Source: Bradyrhizobium huanghuaihaiense (GTDB taxonomy: Bacteria; Pseudomonadota; Alphaproteobacteria; Rhizobiales; Xanthobacteraceae). From it: a DNA stretch of 64,000 nucleotides. The position numbers and the translations under genes were made by a program. Below are positions 34,725 through 45,829 of this stretch, piece after piece. Every line of letters begins with the position of its first letter. Positions within the stretch are counted from its first letter, which is position 1. A model generated the notes under the pieces. It did no database searches and had not been told where the DNA came from. It saw only the letters and a program-made list of their open reading frames with translations. Location: contig NZ_VLLA01000002.1 of assembly GCF_007830635.1 (NCBI RefSeq), positions 124,001 to 188,000 of the forward strand. The letters run 5' to 3'.

Positions 34725-35471
34725 ATGACGCGTGAATTCTCCGCCGGCAATTATCGTTTCATTCCCTCCGTGTTCCAGTACTCGGCCGGCGCGGCCGCTG
34801 ATGACGGCTACGAGATCGAGCGTGTCCGTTTCGATCGCCTGGTGCCGCTTGCGGAAGGATTTGCGCTTGCGGCGAAATTCATCCAGGAGGCGGGGCGTCC
34901 GCTGACGGCGTTCTGCGCCTGCGAGCTGCGCTCGCCGGCGGCCTTCAGCGAGGAAGGCTTCCGCGCCTTCAACCTGCATTATGTGAAGACGCTATCGGAA
35001 TGGGGCATCTTCGACGGCACCACCAATCCGGTGGCGCGCAGCAACGTCTGTCCCGAGATCGATCCGCCGTCCGAGCCGTCGTTCTACGCGTTCTCCTTCA
35101 CGCGCCCGACGCGGTCAAGCGCACCGAGCTTCGTCATTGCCGGCGGTGCGGAGGCACGCGAGGGCAGCGGCACCTATGTCGAGCGCACGGTGCGCTACCG
35201 CGATCTCAGCCCGGAGGGTCTGCGCGAGAAGGTGCGCTTCACCACGACCTCGCAGATGGAAAACCGGATGACGGCGTTCGGCTTCGGCTGGAAGGACACG
35301 ACCGGCGTGCAGGCCTATTCGGTGCACGACTTCCACCATGCCCTCGTCGATGAGCTGGTCCGCCGCGGCGCGCTGCGCTCCGGCCTGACCTGGCATTTTG
35401 CCCGGCCGCCGGTGGTCGATCTCGAATACGAGATGGATTGCCGCCGCGTGATGCGGGAGGTGGTGATCTGA
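34725..35471 (+). CDS. CnbZ-like (2-aminomuconate deaminase/RidA-like) protein, tentative
   Basis: A 248-residue soluble protein that follows the cyclase gene by nine bases. Features seen are EIERVRFDRLVPLAEGFALA, RPLTAFCACELRSPAAFSEE and NPVARSNVCPEIDPPSEPS, and an end reading PPVVDLEYEMD. From memory these match the family of CnbZ, the 2-amino-5-chloromuconate deaminase, and other RidA-like proteins of unknown role; I cannot verify this by a search. Why it would follow a signalling operon is unclear; it may be the output or simply a neighbour. Confidence 0.5.
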   Translation: MTREFSAGNYRFIPSVFQYSAGAAADDGYEIERVRFDRLVPLAEGFALAAKFIQEAGRPLTAFCACELRSPAAFSEEGFRAFNLHYVKTLSEWGIFDGTTNPVARSNVCPEIDPPSEPSFYAFSFTRPTRSSAPSFVIAGGAEAREGSGTYVERTVRYRDLSPEGLREKVRFTTTSQMENRMTAFGFGWKDTTGVQAYSVHDFHHALVDELVRRGALRSGLTWHFARPPVVDLEYEMDCRRVMREVVI

Positions 35472-35474
35472 GGT

Positions 35475-35610
35475 CCTCATCCTGAGGAGCGGCCGTCAGG
35501 CCGCGTCTCGAAGGATGGACGCGGGTTGCAGCGGGGCCTTCATGGTTCTGCCCGGCGATGCAAAGCATCGTCCGGAGACGCGCGCAAGAATGCGCTCCTC
35601 ACCATGAGGA
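35475..35610. repeat. Dispersed inverted-repeat element, CCTCATCCTGAGGAG family
   Basis: The left half contains cctcatcctgaggagcggcc and ggccgtcaggcc; the right half ends gctcctcaccatgagg. An inner palindrome is cgatgcaaagcatcg. It fills the gap between the CnbZ-like gene and the converging permease gene and probably acts as a bidirectional end structure. Confidence 0.8.
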
Positions 35611-35614
35611 ATAA

Positions 35615-36505
35615 CTAGCGCTGCCTTGGGTCGAGCGCGTCGCGCAGGCCGTCGCCGAGTAGGTTCAACGAGAGCACCACGAGGAAGATCGCAAGTCCCG
35701 GCCAGATCGCCATCCACGGCGCCTGGGTCAGAAAGCGTTGTGCCGCGTTGAGCATGCTGCCCCAGGACGGCGCGGGCGGCTGCTGGCCGAGGCCGAGGAA
35801 GGACAACGCGGCCTCGGCGATGATGGCCGCGGCGATCGACAGCGTCGCCTGCACCAATAGCGAGGGCAGGATGTTCGGCAGGATGTGGGAGAACGCGATC
35901 CGCCAGGGTGGGTTGCCGAGCGCTCGCGCGGCCTCGACATAGTCCTCGGCCTTGACGCTCAGCACCTGGCCGCGGGTCAGCCGGATGAAGATCGGCGTGG
36001 CCGAGATGCCGATCGCGATCATGGCGTTGCCGAGGCTCGGACCGAGGAATGCGGCGAGCGCGATCGCCAGGATCAGGAACGGGCAAGCCAGCATCGCATC
36101 GGTGATCCGGCTGATCAGCGCATCGACAAAACCGCCGCGATAGCCGGCGAGGAGGCCGAGCGGCACGCCGATGCCGAGCGCGATCGCGACCGAGATGAGG
36201 CCCGCGAGCAGGGAGGCGCGCGCGCCGTAAACGACGCGGCTGAGGATGTCGCGGCCGAGCTCGTCGGTGCCGAACCAGTGCGCCGCGGTCGGCGGCTTGC
36301 GCACCAGGCTCCAGCTCGTCGCGATGGGATCGTAGGGCACGACGATGGGCGCAAGGACCGCCAGCGCGATGAACAAGGTGATCACGACAAGCCCGAACAC
36401 GGCGGCCTTGCGTTTGAACAGCCTCCGCCGCGCGCGGCGCGCGGGGCTGTCGAGCTCATAGCTCTGCGTGGCGGAGGGGGCGGCGGGCAGCGCGGCGTCG
36501 GTCAT
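35615..36505 (-). CDS. Peptide/nickel-type ABC transporter permease, DppC-like (transporter 1)
   Basis: A 296-residue inner-membrane protein (ATG 36505). It has the DppC-type N-terminal extension, then AHWFGTDELGRDILSRVVYG (the conserved FGTDxxGRD motif) and the loop EAARALGNPPWRIAFSHILP that contacts the ATPase. It is the last gene of the long minus-strand run starting at 49489, four bases after the DppB-like gene. With the 36510, 37609, 39145 and 40245 products it completes one five-part importer. Confidence 0.92.
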   Translation of the reverse strand: MTDAALPAAPSATQSYELDSPARRARRRLFKRKAAVFGLVVITLFIALAVLAPIVVPYDPIATSWSLVRKPPTAAHWFGTDELGRDILSRVVYGARASLLAGLISVAIALGIGVPLGLLAGYRGGFVDALISRITDAMLACPFLILAIALAAFLGPSLGNAMIAIGISATPIFIRLTRGQVLSVKAEDYVEAARALGNPPWRIAFSHILPNILPSLLVQATLSIAAAIIAEAALSFLGLGQQPPAPSWGSMLNAAQRFLTQAPWMAIWPGLAIFLVVLSLNLLGDGLRDALDPRQR

Positions 36506-36509
36506 GGCG

Positions 36510-37451
36510 CTAGCTCCGCAGCCGCGGATTGACGAGGATATAGGCGATGTCGGCAACGAGGTTCAGCGTGATGTAGACGGTGGCCGTCACCAGCACCACG
36601 CCCTGCACGACCGCGTAGTCGCGATTGAACACTGCATCGACGATCAGCTTGCCGAAGCCGGGAATGGAGAAGATCTGCTCGGTCAGCACGGCGCCCGACA
36701 AGAGCGTGCCGAGCTCGAGCGCGCCGAGCGTAATGACGGGCGTCAGCGCATTGCGCATCGCGTGCTTGAGGATCACCGACCGCTCCGACAGGCCCTTGGC
36801 GCGCGCGGTGCGGACATAGTCGCTTTCCAGCACCTGAAGCATCGCGCTGCGGGTATGCCGCATCAGGATCGCGGAAATCGCGTTGCCGAGCACGAAGGCC
36901 GGCATGATGGTGGCGGCCAAGCTCGCGCGCCAGTTCTCGGTCAGCGGGACGTAGCCAGAGGCCGGCAGCCAGCCGAGCTCGATCGAGAACAGGAAGATGA
37001 GGAGAATTCCGAGCCAGAAATTCGGTGTCGAGATGCCCCACAGCGCGAACAGATTGGCGCCATAGTCCCAGGCCGTGCCCTTCTTCACCGCGGAGACGAT
37101 GCCGGCGGGAATGCCGATGAAGAACGCGATCAGGATCGCCATCGAGCCGAGCTGCAGCGTCACCGGCAGCTTCTGCGCGATCAGCTCGCGCACCGGCATC
37201 TTGTTGCGCAGGGACTCGCCGAAATTGCCCGTCAGCACGCCCTTGAGCCAGTAGACGTATTGCACCGGAATCGGCTGATCGAGCTTGTATTGCTGGCGGA
37301 TCTGCTCGATCACGGCGGGATCGCGCTCCTCGCCGGCCATCACCAGCGCGGGATCGCCCGGGAGCAATTGTTGCAGCGAGAAGATCAGCACCGACACGAA
37401 GAACAGTGTCGGCACGATCTGCGCGATGCGGCGGGCGAGAAAATTCAGCAT
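36510..37451 (-). CDS. Peptide-type ABC transporter permease, DppB-like (transporter 1)
   Basis: A 313-residue protein from ATG 37451. It begins FLARRIAQIVPTLFFVSVLI, carries LLPGDPALVMAGE in the first periplasmic loop, and the EAA-type loop DYVRTARAKGLSERSVILKH. It pairs with the DppC-like permease to form the channel. A 157-base gap with hairpins separates it from the substrate-binding protein gene upstream. Confidence 0.92.
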   Translation of the reverse strand: MLNFLARRIAQIVPTLFFVSVLIFSLQQLLPGDPALVMAGEERDPAVIEQIRQQYKLDQPIPVQYVYWLKGVLTGNFGESLRNKMPVRELIAQKLPVTLQLGSMAILIAFFIGIPAGIVSAVKKGTAWDYGANLFALWGISTPNFWLGILLIFLFSIELGWLPASGYVPLTENWRASLAATIMPAFVLGNAISAILMRHTRSAMLQVLESDYVRTARAKGLSERSVILKHAMRNALTPVITLGALELGTLLSGAVLTEQIFSIPGFGKLIVDAVFNRDYAVVQGVVLVTATVYITLNLVADIAYILVNPRLRS

Positions 37452-37463
37452 GGTTCGACCCGT

Positions 37464-37587
37464 GTCCCGGGCGCTGCGCAACATGCAATGTTGCGCTGCT
37501 GAACCGGGGCCCATCTATCCTGATGAGCAGTTGTCATGGGTCCCGGCTCTGCGGTGCAGCGCTTACGCGCTGCGCCGCGTCCGGAAC
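37464..37587. repeat. Dispersed inverted-repeat element with three nested hairpins
   Basis: It contains gcgcaacat-gca-atgttgcgc (37476-37496, nine perfect pairs), gcagcgc-ttac-gcgctgc (37556-37573), and outer gggcccat / atgggtccc. It lies inside the operon between the genes for the binding protein and the DppB-like permease, where it could partly stop or process the transcript so that more binding protein than permease is made. Confidence 0.8.
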
Positions 37588-37608
37588 ACGCACTCATCGT
37601 CAGCTTTG

Positions 37609-39120
37609 TCACTTGAACTTCAGCCCGACCACGCGCACCAGCCCGTCGGGCATCTGCCGGTAGCCCTCGAGCTTCTTCGTGTGCGCGATCAGCAGCGTGC
37701 GGTGATAGATGTAGATGATCGGCAGGTCGTCGAGCAGGATCTTGGTCAGCTTGGCGTAGATCGCCTTGCGCTCGTCGACGTTGGATGTCGCCCGGCCCTC
37801 TTCCAGCAGCTTGTCGGCCTCGGGGTTCGAATAGCCTCCGTCGTTCTGCGGTGCCTTGCTGCGCATGAAGATGTAGGAATTGCCGTCGGGATCGATGCGG
37901 CCGCTCCAGGGGATCTGGAACGCCTGGAATTCGCCGGCCTGGGCCTGCTTGAAGGTGGTCGCGAATTCGACGGCGCGGATCTTGATGTCGAAGCCGGCTT
38001 CCGCGGCCATGGACTGCACGACCTGGGCGACGGCCTCGTACTCGGTGCCCTTGGGAACCATGTAGTCGACGGTGATGGGGAGGCTGACGCCGGCTTCCTT
38101 CAGCAACGCCTTGGCCTTGGCGACGTCGCGGCCCGGAATGGGAAACGCCTTCTGGTAATAGGGATGCGTCGGGCTGACCCATTGGTTGCCCGGCGTGAAC
38201 TCGCCGTTGAACACGACCTGGTTGATGGCCTCGCGATCGATCGACAGGCTGAGCGCCTGGCGCACCTTCGCCGACTGGCTGAGCGGCCCCTTGGCCTTGT
38301 CGTTGCCGATATTGATGGTCAGGCCCTGATAGCCAAGCTCGGGTGCGGTCGATAGCACCAGCTTGGGATCGGCGCGGACGTCCTTGATGTCGGTCGCGAG
38401 CACGCGTTCGATCAGGTCGAGCGCACCGGATTTCAGGTTGGCAAGCCGCACGGTCGAATCGATGATCGGCTGGAACACGACGCGGTCGATGTGAACGTTG
38501 TCCTTGTTCCAGTAGTCGGCGAACTTCTCGAACACCATGCGGTCCTGCTGGACGCGCTCGACGAACTTGTAGGGGCCGGCGCAGACCGGATGCAGGCCGA
38601 ACTTGTCGCCTGCTTCCTTGGCCGCCTTGGGCGACACCATCATGCCGGAACGATCGGTGAGCTGGGCGATCAGGGGCGAGTAGGGAGTCTTGAGCACCAG
38701 CTTGATGGTGAGGGGATCGACCACCTCGACGTGGTCGACGCTGGCAAGCTCGGATTTCCGGAACGAGGTCGGCAGCGTCATGTGACGATCGATCGAGAAT
38801 TTCGCGGCCTCCGCATCCAGCGGCTCGCCGTCGTGGAATTTGACGCCAGGCCGGAGCTTGATCGTCATCTCCTTGCCGTCGGCCGAAGTCTCGTGGGACA
38901 GCGCCAGCTGTGGCACGATGTTGAGCTTCTCGTCGATGTCGAACAGCTTGTCGCAGAAGGCGGAGAACACGATGCGGCCGACATAGGTGCGGCCGATGCT
39001 GGGATCGAGAATGTCGGGGTCTTCGGCGATCCCGATGCGAAGTGTGGTCTGAGCCTGGGCGGTGCCCACGAGCGACGTCAGCAGGGCCGACGCCAGGATT
39101 GTCAAACGCATGAAACTCAT
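37609..39120 (-). CDS. Peptide-type ABC transporter substrate-binding protein, DppA-like (transporter 1)
   Basis: A 503-residue periplasmic protein (ATG 39120; ATG 39111 is possible). A Sec signal peptide ends Gly-Thr-Ala-Gln-Ala near residue 24. The SBP_bac_5 fold is shown by TLRIGIAEDPDILDPSIG, MTIKLRPGVKFHDGEPLDAE and KVRQALSLSIDREAINQVV. Family ligands are peptides, opines, nickel and some sugars. Neighbouring gamma-glutamyltransferase and DUF1028 genes hint at a gamma-glutamyl or modified peptide. Confidence 0.92.
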   Translation of the reverse strand: MSFMRLTILASALLTSLVGTAQAQTTLRIGIAEDPDILDPSIGRTYVGRIVFSAFCDKLFDIDEKLNIVPQLALSHETSADGKEMTIKLRPGVKFHDGEPLDAEAAKFSIDRHMTLPTSFRKSELASVDHVEVVDPLTIKLVLKTPYSPLIAQLTDRSGMMVSPKAAKEAGDKFGLHPVCAGPYKFVERVQQDRMVFEKFADYWNKDNVHIDRVVFQPIIDSTVRLANLKSGALDLIERVLATDIKDVRADPKLVLSTAPELGYQGLTINIGNDKAKGPLSQSAKVRQALSLSIDREAINQVVFNGEFTPGNQWVSPTHPYYQKAFPIPGRDVAKAKALLKEAGVSLPITVDYMVPKGTEYEAVAQVVQSMAAEAGFDIKIRAVEFATTFKQAQAGEFQAFQIPWSGRIDPDGNSYIFMRSKAPQNDGGYSNPEADKLLEEGRATSNVDERKAIYAKLTKILLDDLPIIYIYHRTLLIAHTKKLEGYRQMPDGLVRVVGLKFK

Positions 39121-39144
39121 CGCTCTCAACCTCTGTTTCGCGGG

Positions 39145-41230
<2,086 letters not shown>

Positions 41231-41234
<4 letters not shown>

Positions 41235-41941
41235 GATCGTCTCGCGCGCGCCGCAGCGATGCTGGCGTCGATGACACTCCGATCGGTGTTGCCGGCCGGG
41301 TTCTGCCGCGTCGGCATGGAGGGGCGGAAGTGCACCCAGAGCTCGTGGCTGACGCGCTCGAGCCGTTTGAGTTCGCCGAGCGGATCGGGATGGTCGTCGG
41401 CGCGAATATCCAGCGCCGGCCATTCCTCTTCGCCGTGGATCAGGAGCGCGGCCGACTGCTTGCCGCGCTTGTCGCCGCCGGCGGCTTCGCCTGCGCGCAT
41501 CGCGGCGAGCAGGCGGCGCGGGAAGGGCAGGCTGTCATTGGCGATAAAAGTCTTGGCGGTCTCGTCGAGCACGTCGGCCCCGGCGAGCATGTTGCCGGCG
41601 ATCGAGAAGCCGCTGCCGGCGATGTGGCCGCACCAGTCGACGCAGTCGCGCCCCGTATGCGCCGCGATCTCGCCGCTGGCGTCCATGATGTGCATCTGAC
41701 GGCTTTCGCGCCCGTCGTCCGTCGCGAGCAGGGTGGCGAGCACGTCGTGGACGTTTAAACCTTCGCGCAGCAGCTTCACGCCGTCGATGCCATAGTAGGG
41801 ATTGACGAAAGCCTGCGTCGCGATGGCGCCGACGCCGGCGGCGATATAGGGCACGCGTGCGCCGACGGCGAAGAAGCGGGTCGCAACCGCGATGCCGAAC
41901 TGGCCGGTGGCAGGATCGCGTGCGATGATCGACCAGGTCAT
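41231..41941 (-). CDS. DUF1028 family protein (predicted Ntn hydrolase)
   Basis: A 236-residue protein. The N-terminus MTWSIIARDPATGQFGIAVA fits DUF1028/COG3342, a family placed in the Ntn-hydrolase clan, where a residue right after the initiator Met (here Thr2) would be the nucleophile. GAIATQAFVNPYYGIDGVKLL and GSGFSIAGNML are further family blocks. It lies nine bases after the gamma-glutamyltransferase-like gene and overlaps the DppD-like gene, suggesting a cytoplasmic amidase acting on the imported compound. The activity is a prediction. Confidence 0.88.
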
Positions 41942-41950
41942 GTGCTGCCT

Positions 41951-43756
41951 TCAGCGTCCCGCGGCGTAGCCCTGCATGCCGCGCGGATTGGCGGCGGCGC
42001 GCCGGCGTACGCCGACGCGCGAGGCCGCGGTGAGGCGGCCTTCCGACCAGTCTGGGCCGACCTCGACGATGTGCCCGCGTTCGCGCAAATTCTCGATCGT
42101 CGCCTTCGGCACGCGGTTCTCGACCACGAGCACGCCGGGCCGCGCGGTGCGGGGCCAGAACGAGATCGGGAAATGCTCGGAATGCCAGGCCGGCGCGTCG
42201 ATCGCCTCCTGGAGATTGAGATTGCAGTGGACGTGGCGCAGGAAGAACTGCGTGATCCACTGGTCCTGCTGATCGCCGCCGGGCGAGCCCCAGGCGAGGT
42301 AGGGCTCGCCGTCGCGCAACGCCATGGCCGGCGACAGCGTCGTGCGCGGCCGCTTGCCCGGGGCGAGCGAGCCCGGTTGGTTTTCCTCCAAATCGAACAT
42401 TTGTGCGCGGCTGCCGAGGCAGAAGCCCAGCTCGGGAATGACAGGCGAGGATTGCAGCCAGCCCCCTGAAGGCGTCGAGGACACCATGTTGCCAGCCTTG
42501 TCGATGATGTCGAAATGCACGGTGTCGCCGCGCACCTCGCCGAAGCGCCCGACGGTTGGTTCACCGGCGCCGAGCGCGCCAACGGCCTCGCGTTGGCCCT
42601 CAGCGCGGCGCAGCTTGACCACGCCGCCGAAGCCCTCGACCGTGCCGGGCCGGAGATCGAGCGAAGCCTTCTCGGTGACCAGCTTGCGGCGCTCGTCGTT
42701 GTAGGCATCCGACAGCAGCGTCGCGATCGGGATCTCGCTGAATTTGGGATCGCCGTAGAATTTTTCGCGGTCGGCGAAGGCGAGCTTGGCGCATTCGATC
42801 TGGAGATGGATGAACTCCGGCCCGGTCGGATCGAGCGCGTCGAGCGCAAAGCCCTTCAAGAGTGCAAGCTGCTGCAGCGTCACCGGGCCCTGGCTCCAGA
42901 CGCCTGCCTTGCAGACGGTGTAGCGGCCGTAATCATAGGTGAGGGGTTCTTCGACCGTCGGCTGCCAGCGTGCCATGTCGTCGGCGGAGAGCACGCCGCG
43001 ATGCGGCGAGCCGCTGACGTCCATCACCTCCTGCGTCCGGCAGAACTTGTCGATAGCTTCGGCGACGAAGCCCTGCGACCACGCCTTTCGCGCGCGCTCG
43101 ATTTCGGCATCGCGGCCACCGCCGCCGCTTTCGGCTTCGCTCAGGATCCGGGCGTAGGTCGCAGCAAGCGTCTTGTTGGTGAAGAGCGTGCCGGGCTTCG
43201 GCACTTCACCGTTCGGAAGATAGACCGCGGCCGATGTCGGCCAGTGCTTGCGGAAGAGCTGCTCGACGGTCTGGATCGTGGCGCAGGCGCGCTCGACCAG
43301 CGGATAGCCGTCGCGGGCGTAGGAGATCGCGGGCTCCAGCACATCGCGCACGCGCATCGTGCCGTAGTCGCGCAGCAGCATCATCCAGGATTCGAAGGTG
43401 CCGGGGACGCAGGCGGCGAGCAGGCCGGTGCCCGGCACCATGTCGAGGCCTTCGCTCTTGTAATGCGCGATGGTCGCACGCGCCGGCGCCGGACCCTGGC
43501 CACAGATCACCTCGGTACGGCCACGCTTGACGTCGTGCACGATAACAGGGACATCGCCACCGGGACCGTTCAGATGCGGCTCGACCACCTGAAGCGTGAA
43601 GGCCGTCGCAACGCCGGCATCGAAGGCGTTCCCGCCTTTTTCCAGAATGCCCATGCCGACGGCGGTCGCGATCCAGTGCGTGGTGGCGACGACCCCGAAC
43701 GTGCCCTCGATCTCGGGCCTCGTCGTGAACGGGTCGGGATTGATATTGCTGCCCAT
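41951..43756 (-). CDS. Gamma-glutamyltransferase-family Ntn hydrolase, probably cytoplasmic
   Basis: A 601-residue protein with the two GGT parts in one chain: large-subunit motifs ATTHWIATAVGMGILEKGGN and GGDVPVIV, then the cleavage site before Thr412 in GDTVHFDIIDKAGNMVS. Thr412 would be the self-freed nucleophile. PSGGWLQSSPVIPELGFCLG and LSPAMALRDGEPYLAWGSPG are the substrate-loop blocks. There is no signal peptide, unlike periplasmic GGT, so it likely acts after import. It is flanked by two peptide transporters. The substrate may be a gamma-glutamyl or N-acyl compound. Confidence 0.9.
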   Translation of the reverse strand: MGSNINPDPFTTRPEIEGTFGVVATTHWIATAVGMGILEKGGNAFDAGVATAFTLQVVEPHLNGPGGDVPVIVHDVKRGRTEVICGQGPAPARATIAHYKSEGLDMVPGTGLLAACVPGTFESWMMLLRDYGTMRVRDVLEPAISYARDGYPLVERACATIQTVEQLFRKHWPTSAAVYLPNGEVPKPGTLFTNKTLAATYARILSEAESGGGGRDAEIERARKAWSQGFVAEAIDKFCRTQEVMDVSGSPHRGVLSADDMARWQPTVEEPLTYDYGRYTVCKAGVWSQGPVTLQQLALLKGFALDALDPTGPEFIHLQIECAKLAFADREKFYGDPKFSEIPIATLLSDAYNDERRKLVTEKASLDLRPGTVEGFGGVVKLRRAEGQREAVGALGAGEPTVGRFGEVRGDTVHFDIIDKAGNMVSSTPSGGWLQSSPVIPELGFCLGSRAQMFDLEENQPGSLAPGKRPRTTLSPAMALRDGEPYLAWGSPGGDQQDQWITQFFLRHVHCNLNLQEAIDAPAWHSEHFPISFWPRTARPGVLVVENRVPKATIENLRERGHIVEVGPDWSEGRLTAASRVGVRRRAAANPRGMQGYAAGR

Positions 43757-43843
43757 GGGACTTCACCACCTTATTTCCGGCGCGCGCAATTGATCACAGC
43801 CGATGCCGCGCCGCCAATGCGCAGGCTGCATGGCACGCGCGCG

Positions 43844-44833
43844 TCACGCCGGGACCGGCGCGGTGTTGACTGCGTGGCAGGCGACGCCGTCGATCAGTTC
43901 CGGCGTTTCCTTGCGGCAGAGATCGAACGCCAGCGGGCAGCGCGGATTGAAGGCGCAGCCGGGCGGCGGATTGATCGGGTTCGGGATCTCGCCCTTCACC
44001 GGAATGCGCTGACGGCCGCTCATCGCGAGGTCAGGCACGGCCCCCAGCAGCATCTTGGTGTAGGGCATGCGCGGCCGGGAAAACAACTCGCGTCCCTCCG
44101 CGATCTCGACGATGCGGCCGAGATACATCACGCCGACGCGGCTCGCCATGTGGCGGACCACGGCGAGGTTGTGGCTGATGAACATGTAGGTCAGGCCGAA
44201 CTTGTCCTGGAGATCGCGCATCAGATTGAGGATCTGCGCCTGCACGGAGACGTCGAGCGCCGAGGTCGGCTCGTCGCAGACGATGAATTCGGCGTCGGAT
44301 GCGAGCGCGCGCGCAATCGCGATGCGCTGGCGCTGGCCGCCGGAGAATTCGTGCGGAAATTTCAGCCGGTCGTCGGGATGCAGGCCGACGAGGCTGAGCA
44401 ACTCGCCGACGCGGGCCTGGATGTCGCGCTCGCCCTGGATCAGGTCGAAGGCGCGGATCGGCTCGGAGATGATGGCATCGACGCGGAAGCGCGGGTTCAG
44501 GCTCGCATAGGGGTCCTGGAAGATCATCTGGATGCGGCGGCGCAGCTTGCGCCGCGCGAGGGCCTGCCTGGGATCGCCCATCGAGACGCCGTCGATCAGC
44601 ACGTCGCCGGAAGTCGGCGGCAACAGGCCGACCACCATCCGCGCCACCGTGGTCTTGCCCGAGCCGGATTCGCCGACCAGGGCAAAGGTCTCGCCCTTCC
44701 TGATCTCGAAGGAGACGTGATCGACCGCCTTGAGATATTCGAGATGCCCGCCCTCGAGCACGCGGTTGAGCCAAGGTTTTGAGACGTCGAAGACGCGACG
44801 CAGATTTGTGGCCTGGACAAATGGCGTGCTCAT
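43844..44833 (-). CDS. Peptide-type ABC transporter ATPase, DppF-like (transporter 2)
   Basis: A 329-residue subunit; ATG 44833 overlaps the DppD-like stop by four bases. Walker A GESGSGKTT, signature [12 protein letters not shown], Walker B FIVCDEPTSALD, and the C-terminal PGCAFNPRCPLAFDLC motif are seen. It ends 87 bases before the gamma-glutamyltransferase-family gene. It differs from the transporter 1 DppF-like protein in its N-terminal ~30 residues. Confidence 0.92.
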   Translation of the reverse strand: MSTPFVQATNLRRVFDVSKPWLNRVLEGGHLEYLKAVDHVSFEIRKGETFALVGESGSGKTTVARMVVGLLPPTSGDVLIDGVSMGDPRQALARRKLRRRIQMIFQDPYASLNPRFRVDAIISEPIRAFDLIQGERDIQARVGELLSLVGLHPDDRLKFPHEFSGGQRQRIAIARALASDAEFIVCDEPTSALDVSVQAQILNLMRDLQDKFGLTYMFISHNLAVVRHMASRVGVMYLGRIVEIAEGRELFSRPRMPYTKMLLGAVPDLAMSGRQRIPVKGEIPNPINPPPGCAFNPRCPLAFDLCRKETPELIDGVACHAVNTAPVPA

Positions 44834-45816
44834 GCCGCGCTCTCCGCCGGCATGGTGTCGTAGAGATGGCAGGCGACCGATTGCGCGCCGCGCGGCAGCG
44901 GCTCCGGCCGCTCGACACGGCAACGATCGAACGCGAAGGCGCAGCGCGGGTTGAACGAGCAGCCGCGCGGAATCGCCGACAGGCGTGGCATCGAGCCCGG
45001 AATCTGCACCAGGCGCTTGTCTTCGCCGGCAAGCGTCGGGATCGCGCCCATCAGGCCCTTGGCATAGGGATGCAACGGGTTCTTCACGACGTCCTGCACC
45101 GGGCCGATCTCGGCGACGCGTCCGGCATACATCACGGCGACGCGGTCCGAGGTTTCCGCGATCACGCCCATGTCGTGGGTCACCAGCATCACGGCGGTGC
45201 CGTGGTCGCGGCCGAGCCGCTTGATCAGCGAGATGATCTGCGCCTGCACGGAAACGTCGAGCGCGGTGGTCGGCTCGTCCGCGATGATCAACTCGGGCTC
45301 CGCGCAGATCGCGAGCGCAATCACCACGCGCTGGCGCATGCCGCCGGAGAATTCGTGGGGATAGCCGTCGATACGCTTTTCCGGCGCGGGAATGCCGACC
45401 TCGGCGAGCAGGTCGATGGCGCGGCGGCGGGCGGCGGATTCGGACAGATTGAGATGGGTCCGGATCGTCTCGACGATCTGGTCGCCGACCTTGTACAGCG
45501 GATTCAGTGACGTCAGGGGATCCTGGAAGATCATCCCGATGCGCTTGCCGCGGACGCGGCGCATATCCTCCGGCGGCAAATTGTCGATGCGCATGCCTGC
45601 GAGGCGGATCTCGCCGCCGGCAATACGGCCGGGCGGATCGATCAGGCCGATCACCGCGAGGCCGGTGACGGATTTGCCGGCGCCGGATTCGCCGACCACA
45701 CCGAGCACCTCGCCCTTGGCAATGTCGAAGGAGACGTCGTCGATGGCGCGCAGCGTGCCGCGGCGGGAGGCGAACTCGACCTGGAGATTACGCACGGAGA
45801 GAACGGGTTCGGTCAT
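44830..45816 (-). CDS. Peptide-type ABC transporter ATPase, DppD-like (transporter 2)
   Basis: A 328-residue subunit. Walker A GESGAGKSV, signature FSGGMRQRVVIA, Walker B LIIADEPTTALD, and the C-terminal Cys motif RGCSFNPRCAFAFDRC are present. It starts 13 bases after the DppC-like gene and overlaps the DppF-like gene, so the cluster is translationally tight. Confidence 0.92.
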   Translation of the reverse strand: MTEPVLSVRNLQVEFASRRGTLRAIDDVSFDIAKGEVLGVVGESGAGKSVTGLAVIGLIDPPGRIAGGEIRLAGMRIDNLPPEDMRRVRGKRIGMIFQDPLTSLNPLYKVGDQIVETIRTHLNLSESAARRRAIDLLAEVGIPAPEKRIDGYPHEFSGGMRQRVVIALAICAEPELIIADEPTTALDVSVQAQIISLIKRLGRDHGTAVMLVTHDMGVIAETSDRVAVMYAGRVAEIGPVQDVVKNPLHPYAKGLMGAIPTLAGEDKRLVQIPGSMPRLSAIPRGCSFNPRCAFAFDRCRVERPEPLPRGAQSVACHLYDTMPAESAA

Positions 45817-45829
45817 GGGCGAGGCGTAC

